The notes below the pieces were generated by a model. That model had not been told where the DNA came from, did not search any database, and saw only the letters and a list, made by a program, of their open reading frames with translations. Positions 14,736 through 19,201 of a stretch of 19,201 nt of DNA are shown in pieces. The position numbers were made by a program, and so were the translations under genes. The DNA lies in the NCBI GenBank assembly GCA_036803025.1, contig DAIRVC010000036.1:1-19201 (forward strand), read 5' to 3'. Source of the stretch: DAIRVC01 sp036803025. GTDB taxonomy: Bacteria; Chloroflexota; Anaerolineae; Anaerolineales; E44-bin32. Every line of letters starts with the position of its first letter. The stretch's first letter is position 1.

Positions 14736-15860
14736 CTATATCCCCATTCGATAGACGCGATAGCGCTTGTAAATCGTGGCGCCCATGTGCTCGGCCAGAA
14801 GGGGAGTGGCCGGGTTGTCGGCCGACGTGATCGACAGGTCGGCCCAGCGGTAGCCCTTGGCGATCGCCCGCCGGGCCATCTCGTCGAAGAGCAGAATGCC
14901 CACACCGCGATTCCAGTACTCAGGCAGGACGACGACGCTCTTCAGGCACAAGCACTGCGGCCGTCGACGGCTGTGCCACCACAGCCGCACGTAGTCCCAC
15001 GGATAGCGCAGCCCGTTGGCGTGGATGAACCATTCGTTCAGGTTGGGGATGCCGGCCAGCCAACCGACCGGCTCCCCGTCGACCTCGGCGAACAGCACCA
15101 GCTCCAGATCGGCGATCGTGCGGAACTGCGCCAGTGTGGCTTCCACCTCGCTGCGGTGCCAGCCGATGAAATCCGAGAGGTGCGCCAGGCCGGCGTTGAG
15201 CAGGTGGTGAACGCGATCGACCTCCTGGTCCCATTGACTCAGGTCGGCGTGGCGGATGATGGCCCGGCCGCGCGCGCGCACCTTCTCGGCCACCCGCGAC
15301 AGGCGCTGCAGATGCGGGGTATCCGTCCCGATGGCGAAGGCCAGATTGTCGGCCCGGGCGGCCTGGAACCCGAGTCGCTCCATCATGCGCGCGTAGTAGG
15401 GCGGCGTGTGCCCGCACAGCAGCGCCGGCGGCCGATCGCGCCCTTCCAGCAGGACGCCGTAGCTGTCCTCGTAGTCCAGGTTGTAGGGCCCGTACAGGGC
15501 GTCCAGATTGCGGGCCTTCGCCCACTCGACAACTCGGTCGACCAACGCATCGGCAACCTGATCGTCTTCGATGTACTCGAAGAATCCGAACAGGCACTCG
15601 CGCGCACGGCGCACGGCGTTGGTGGGGGGGTCCTCGGCGGCGCAGACCGTGCCCACGGGAGTGGAGCCGTGCCAGGCGAGGAACAACTCGGCCTGGCCGC
15701 GCTGGAAGAATGTCCCTCGGGCCGGGTCGAGCACCCGGGCTCTGGCCGGCAGCAGCGGCGGGACCCACAGGGGATCGCCGCGATAGATTCGCCAGGGGAA
15801 TGTCAGGAAGGTGCGACGATCGGCGCGTGAACGGACGGGGCGGATCTCGACGCCGCTCAT
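14736..15860 (-). CDS. YghO-like GNAT family acyltransferase
   Basis: Probable acyl-CoA-dependent N-acyltransferase of 374 residues. The N-terminal half (IRPVRSRADRRTFLTFPWR, then GDPLWVPPL) resembles the widespread YghO-type proteins, with LYGPYNLDYEDSYGVLLEG in the middle. The C-terminal half is a recognisable GNAT core: LKSVVVLPEYWNRGVGILLF has the NRGVG acetyl-CoA loop, followed by ADNPATPLLAEHMGATIYKRY. The ATG at 15860 overlaps the stop of the upstream GPH symporter gene by 4 nt. There is no good Shine-Dalgarno, so translation is probably coupled to that gene. The longer in-frame reading to 16370 lies within the symporter and is rejected. The substrate is unknown. Confidence 0.82.
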   Translation of the reverse strand: MSGVEIRPVRSRADRRTFLTFPWRIYRGDPLWVPPLLPARARVLDPARGTFFQRGQAELFLAWHGSTPVGTVCAAEDPPTNAVRRARECLFGFFEYIEDDQVADALVDRVVEWAKARNLDALYGPYNLDYEDSYGVLLEGRDRPPALLCGHTPPYYARMMERLGFQAARADNLAFAIGTDTPHLQRLSRVAEKVRARGRAIIRHADLSQWDQEVDRVHHLLNAGLAHLSDFIGWHRSEVEATLAQFRTIADLELVLFAEVDGEPVGWLAGIPNLNEWFIHANGLRYPWDYVRLWWHSRRRPQCLCLKSVVVLPEYWNRGVGILLFDEMARRAIAKGYRWADLSITSADNPATPLLAEHMGATIYKRYRVYRMGI

Positions 15861-17224
15861 GGGGGCGCCTGCGGCCCGCCGGACCGACGTGCCTCCAGCT
15901 GTCGCCGCAATTGGGCATGCTGGTCTCGGCCCAGCGGATAGCGCCGCGCCAGTGCGATCCCGACCAGGAGGAACAGCGCCGGGATCGGGCCGATGACGAT
16001 GCGGATGCCCCACAGCGCGCTGGCCGGCTGCTGCGCGGCGTTGGGAACGTAGCCCGTCACCTCCAGGAGAAGCAGCGCCAACGGGATCGCCAGCGACGAG
16101 GCCACCTTGAGCATCAGCGTGGTCAGACTGTAGAACATGCCCTCGTGGCGCTCGCCGGTCTTCCATTCGCCCCACTCGATCGCGTCCGGGATCATCGCCC
16201 AGGGGATGACATGGGCGGCGGAAACTCCGATGCCGGCCAGGACGCACAAGGCCAGGATGAGAGGCATCCCACTGGCCGGGCCGATAGTGATGAGGGCCAA
16301 TTGCACGACCGCCCAGAAGGCGATGCCGGCGACGTAGGCCTGGCGCTTGCCCCAGCGCCCCGAGATCCACTGCCAGATCGGCAGGGCGGCGATGGCTGTC
16401 ACGAAGATGGTGGCCATGAGCACGTCGCTCTGCGCCTCGCGCTGGGCAACATACTTGACGAAGAACAGGAGTGTAGCCTGGACGATCTCGACCGAGATCC
16501 AGGTGAAGAGCAGGACGAGCATCCCGATGACGAAGGGGCGGTTCTCGCGGGCGGCGCGCAGCGACTGGCGCAGGCCGGGGCGCTGCTGACTCATGTACTC
16601 GGGGCGCTCCCGGGTGACCAGGAAGAGCGGGAAGAAGGGCAGGATAGAAATCAGGGCAAAGATCGCGGCCATGCTGAGGACGCGGGCGGCATTCTCCGGC
16701 GTGAAGGCGCCCACGATCATGAGCGGCACGGTGAAGGCCAGCAGGCTGCCCAGGATCGAGAAGAAACTGCGGTAGGTGGTCAGCGAGGTGCGCTCATCGT
16801 AGTCGGAGGCCAGCTCCGGGGTCAGCGCGAAGTAGGGCATGTAGATCATCGTCGCCGCGGCGTCAAAGACGACGTAGGCCAACGCGTAGTACACCGCCAG
16901 GCTCAGTGTGCTCTGCCAGGGAGGGATCCACCACAGCATCAGGAAGGCCAGGCCCAGGGGGATCGGCCCAAAGAGCAGGTAGGGCCGGCGGCGGCCCCAG
17001 CGCGTCCGGGTGCGGTCAGACAGGTGGCCGAAGATCGGGTCGTTGATGTAGTCCCAGCTGCGGCCGATGAAGACCGCTGCAGCGGCCATGCCGGGGGAGA
17101 CGCCGACGACGTCGGTCAGGAAGATGGCGAAGTAGGCCCCCAGAATGGTGGAGAGCAGGCTGAAGCCGAGATCGCCGGCGCCGTAGATCAGCTTGGTCTT
17201 GCGGGGGAGCCGGTCGGGCGGCAT
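15857..17224 (-). CDS. GPH family sugar:cation symporter (MelB-like)
   Basis: Membrane transporter of 455 residues with about 12 helices, in the glycoside-pentoside-hexuronide:cation symporter family. The N-terminus reads KLIYGAGDLGFSLLST, and the family signature follows: DYINDPIFGHLSDRTRTRWG then RRRPYLLFGPIPLG, equal to the MelB cation/sugar region. Family members bring in glycosides, pentoses or hexuronides with Na+ or H+; substrate here is not readable. ATG at 17224 has AGGAG 6 nt upstream. It overlaps the GNAT gene by 4 nt, so the two should be made together. No glycosidase gene is beside it. Confidence 0.92.
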   Translation of the reverse strand: MPPDRLPRKTKLIYGAGDLGFSLLSTILGAYFAIFLTDVVGVSPGMAAAAVFIGRSWDYINDPIFGHLSDRTRTRWGRRRPYLLFGPIPLGLAFLMLWWIPPWQSTLSLAVYYALAYVVFDAAATMIYMPYFALTPELASDYDERTSLTTYRSFFSILGSLLAFTVPLMIVGAFTPENAARVLSMAAIFALISILPFFPLFLVTRERPEYMSQQRPGLRQSLRAARENRPFVIGMLVLLFTWISVEIVQATLLFFVKYVAQREAQSDVLMATIFVTAIAALPIWQWISGRWGKRQAYVAGIAFWAVVQLALITIGPASGMPLILALCVLAGIGVSAAHVIPWAMIPDAIEWGEWKTGERHEGMFYSLTTLMLKVASSLAIPLALLLLEVTGYVPNAAQQPASALWGIRIVIGPIPALFLLVGIALARRYPLGRDQHAQLRRQLEARRSGGPQAPP

Positions 17225-17622
17225 GTGGGTCTCCTGCGGGGTCCGGCCCCAGGTGGTCGGAATGCCATTATCTCGCACTCAGATCGTGGGACACCGGGTG
17301 CCGCTCAGAAGGGGGAGTTGTCGCGGGTCCCTGTGCAAGCCAGGCGTGAGAATTGGGGTGTGGATCTGGCGGGAGCCGCCCCCCTCGCTGAACGGGTCCT
17401 TCGTCCGAACTGGGCAGGCCTCCCCATGGAAGGAGGACGGGGATTGGAGCGAGATCCATGTGTGTGGAAAGGTAGACACTAGCGTCAAGACCCGGCGGAA
17501 GGCCGTCTCCGCCTTCGCAGGCATCCAGTCTCCAGGTCCCTTGACAGCCTCGTCTACTCGCCATGGTACCGTGTGGTGGTTGGCACCACAGTCTGGTGGG
17601 ACCCCAACGTCCAATTCCCCGT
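17225..17622. other. 398-nt gap with no supported gene
   Basis: No reading frame here has family similarity or a good ribosome site. A lone -10-like GATAAT on the minus strand (plus 17267-17272) could serve the symporter gene, with a start near 17260 but no matching -35. A seven-pair hairpin (TGTGGTG 17572-17578 with CACCACA 17584-17590, loop 5) lies 33 nt past the stop of the minus-strand MFS gene; it has no T-run. A second weak hairpin (GAAGGC/GCCTTC) lies near 17500-17518. Confidence 0.5.
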
Positions 17623-18861
17623 TCAGGCGCTGATGGGGAGGAGCATCTCCTCCTCCGGGGGCATCCGGCGCGGTGGGATGCGGATGAAACTGGCCGCCAG
17701 GAAGCCCAGCGCGGCAACGACAATCCCGATCAAGAACACGTACTGATACCCGAATACGTTCCAGATCACCCCGCCCAATAATGCGATGCTGATGGAAAAG
17801 ACGTGGTCGATGGTCAAGCCCGCAGTCAAGGCCGGCTGGACATGCGACTCGTCCACAGCGATCTTCTTGATGTACGTCGACCGCGCCATGTTGACCGACA
17901 TCAGCATCTGGTCGAGAAGGTAGAAACCGCAGACAAACAGAAAGGCCGTCTTCTCGGAGAACAGGGACCCGGAGAAACCGTAGCCCAGGCAGACCAACAC
18001 CAGCACAACGGCCTCGACCTGCAGGATGAGTCGCTCGCCGAAGCGGTCGATGGCCCGGCCCAATACGGGCTGGAACAAGATGCCGATCACCCCGCCGAGG
18101 GTCAACAGCGTGGCGATGGTTTGCGTCGGCTGCTTGAAGATGGTCACGATCACCCACGGGGCAAATGTGATGAAGATCTGCTTGCGTGAGCCCGAAAGGA
18201 CATTCAGGACGTAGAAGAGGCGGTATTCCTTGTGCAGCCTCAGGAATGTGCCTGGTCCCTGAAAGGCGTCCGGCTTCATCAGGAACATGAGCACGGCCGC
18301 CACTCCCAGCCCGACAGCCGTCAGGTGGAACGAATGCTGGAACCGAAAGCCCAGGAAATGAAAACCCAGGAAGACCAGGAGACTGCCCAGGATGGCGGCG
18401 GAATTGCGGATGGCGTTCAGTTGGCCCAGCCGCCGGCCGGTCTGGCCCTCACGCGCCAGTTCCATCCCGATGGAGGAAGCCAACGGGATGAACATGTGCT
18501 GACCCAGGCTATAGATGAACAGACACGCTGCCAAAGCAATGTATGTGGAAGGGATGAACCCGATCAGCAGTGCCCCGGCCGCGCCCAGAACGAGGGCGAA
18601 CGCCCCCAGCCTGCGGCTGCATAAGAACCACAACACGGCGCTGACGAAGGCCACCAGGAATCCTGGCAGTTCGCGCGGCACTTCCAGCAGCGAGCGCTGG
18701 AAACCTGTCAAGGCGAAGCGGTCATTCACGAAGTTGTTGAACGTGGAATCGTAGATGCTGAAGGCGGTCCCCATCATCAGAGAGGCCGCCGTGAACAACT
18801 TGAGCTCGCGAGGCATGCGTGCGACGCGTGCGGGGATGGCCATCATGATTGCGTTTCGCAT
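17623..18861 (-). CDS. MFS transporter
   Basis: Membrane transporter of 412 residues with about 12 hydrophobic helices. The N-terminal part (ELKLFTAASLMMGTAFSIYD, then FVNDRF and LPGFLVAFVSAVLWFLCSRR) and the central FQPVLGRAIDRFGERLIL, an MFS motif A in the second half, support the family. The motif after helix 2 is degenerate. ATG at 18861 gives a short basic N-terminus before helix 1, but only a weak AAGG 4 nt upstream; in-frame ATGs at 18846, 18843 and 18816 have no better site. It is upstream of the symporter gene on the same strand but 398 nt away, so probably a separate unit. Substrate unknown. Confidence 0.88.
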   Translation of the reverse strand: MRNAIMMAIPARVARMPRELKLFTAASLMMGTAFSIYDSTFNNFVNDRFALTGFQRSLLEVPRELPGFLVAFVSAVLWFLCSRRLGAFALVLGAAGALLIGFIPSTYIALAACLFIYSLGQHMFIPLASSIGMELAREGQTGRRLGQLNAIRNSAAILGSLLVFLGFHFLGFRFQHSFHLTAVGLGVAAVLMFLMKPDAFQGPGTFLRLHKEYRLFYVLNVLSGSRKQIFITFAPWVIVTIFKQPTQTIATLLTLGGVIGILFQPVLGRAIDRFGERLILQVEAVVLVLVCLGYGFSGSLFSEKTAFLFVCGFYLLDQMLMSVNMARSTYIKKIAVDESHVQPALTAGLTIDHVFSISIALLGGVIWNVFGYQYVFLIGIVVAALGFLAASFIRIPPRRMPPEEEMLLPISA

Positions 18862-19201
18862 GGCGCCTTCGGCCGTGCTGGCTTGAGAGGATCGCCCGCC
18901 CTCTGGCGCAGGGGTTCGGCCAGCCGCTCAACTTGCGACGAGTTTGCTCGATTGCCGTTGCCATCGTCAGCCGGTTTGTTCTGGCTTGGGATGACGAGAT
19001 TGCCACCCCCCTCTTTCTGGCCTGTTCATTGACAGCGCCAGGATTTCGCCGGCATTGTACTTCACAGCGCTGAGAAGCACAGCCAGGGGTTCATCCACCG
19101 GGTACAAAAGAATGAAGGCCAGCGTGGCGAGCCTGGCCCGACTCTCTGGGCGCGGCCCCTCGCCCGGGAAATGCGCCGGGCTCGGGACGCTTCAGCCTAG
19201 A
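18862..19201. other. Window-end region with no supported gene
   Basis: No convincing coding region. A minus-strand TACAAT (plus 19054-19059) could be a -10 for the MFS gene, with no clear -35. The last 90 nt contain several short complementary GC pairs (GCCAG/CTGGC, GGGCG/CGCCC, CCCGG/CCGGG), so the RNA could fold, but I recognise no known RNA. An ATG at 19112 opens a frame running off the end without a ribosome site. Confidence 0.45.

Noticed and set aside
15710..17482. Long plus-strand open frame opposite the symporter
   Set aside because: Highly charged, Asp/Gly/Gln/Arg-rich translation typical of the antisense of a membrane protein gene.
17541..17569. Consensus TTGACA on the plus strand
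   Set aside because: No acceptable -10 at 16-18 nt (TGGTAC) and no plus-strand gene downstream.
18722..19006. Small minus-strand frame overlapping the start of the last MFS gene
   Set aside because: Runs out of frame into the MFS gene, has no ribosome site and no recognisable fold.

Overview
This is a high-GC bacterial window with compact single-exon genes, clear Shine-Dalgarno sites and several GTG starts. The gene mix (RNase J-like beta-CASP protein, S51 peptidase, type I glutamine synthetase, M3 oligopeptidase, CBS-domain cystathionine beta-synthase, GPH symporter, YghO-like acyltransferase) and a perfect AACCTCCGAAGTTC hairpin between genes would suit a Chloroflexota (Anaerolineae-like) genome. 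That assignment is inference from gene flavour; no rRNA or marker gene is present.

Left part (1-5225): a beta-CASP/metallo-beta-lactamase ribonuclease-like gene is cut by the window start and faces a small META-domain lipoprotein gene on the other strand. Four plus-strand genes follow: an S51-type peptidase, an HD-fold hydrolase 16 nt later, then, after about 200 nt, an unrecognised four-helix membrane protein and, 9 nt further on, a patatin-like phospholipase.

Middle (5226-10306): a glutamine synthetase (minus) and an M3 oligoendopeptidase (plus) diverge from a 285-nt control region. The peptidase converges on an MFS transporter (minus). The glutamine synthetase carries Phe where adenylylated enzymes carry Tyr.

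Sulfur divergon (10307-14590): on the minus strand, a TetR regulator, a cystathionine beta-synthase with a C-terminal CBS pair and a cystathionine gamma-lyase/synthase-type PLP enzyme form an operon (4-nt overlap, then a 21-nt gap). Together the two enzymes would make cysteine from homocysteine and serine by reverse transsulfuration. A two-domain VOC (extradiol dioxygenase-like) protein is divergently transcribed. The 127-nt gap between regulator and VOC gene is an AT-rich island with a good sigma-70-type promoter, an 11-bp palindrome at the expected start site and a second dyad, so TetR probably controls one or both sides.

Right part (14591-19201): a perfect 14-bp hairpin separates the VOC gene from a minus-strand pair, a GPH-family sugar:cation symporter overlapping a YghO-like GNAT protein by 4 nt. 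A further MFS transporter lies upstream on the same strand. The 398-nt gap before it and the last 340 nt of the window hold no gene I can support. There is no tRNA, rRNA, CRISPR array, insertion sequence or phage gene. The genes look like an ordinary chromosomal region, and the TetR/transsulfuration/VOC divergon is the part most worth pursuing.
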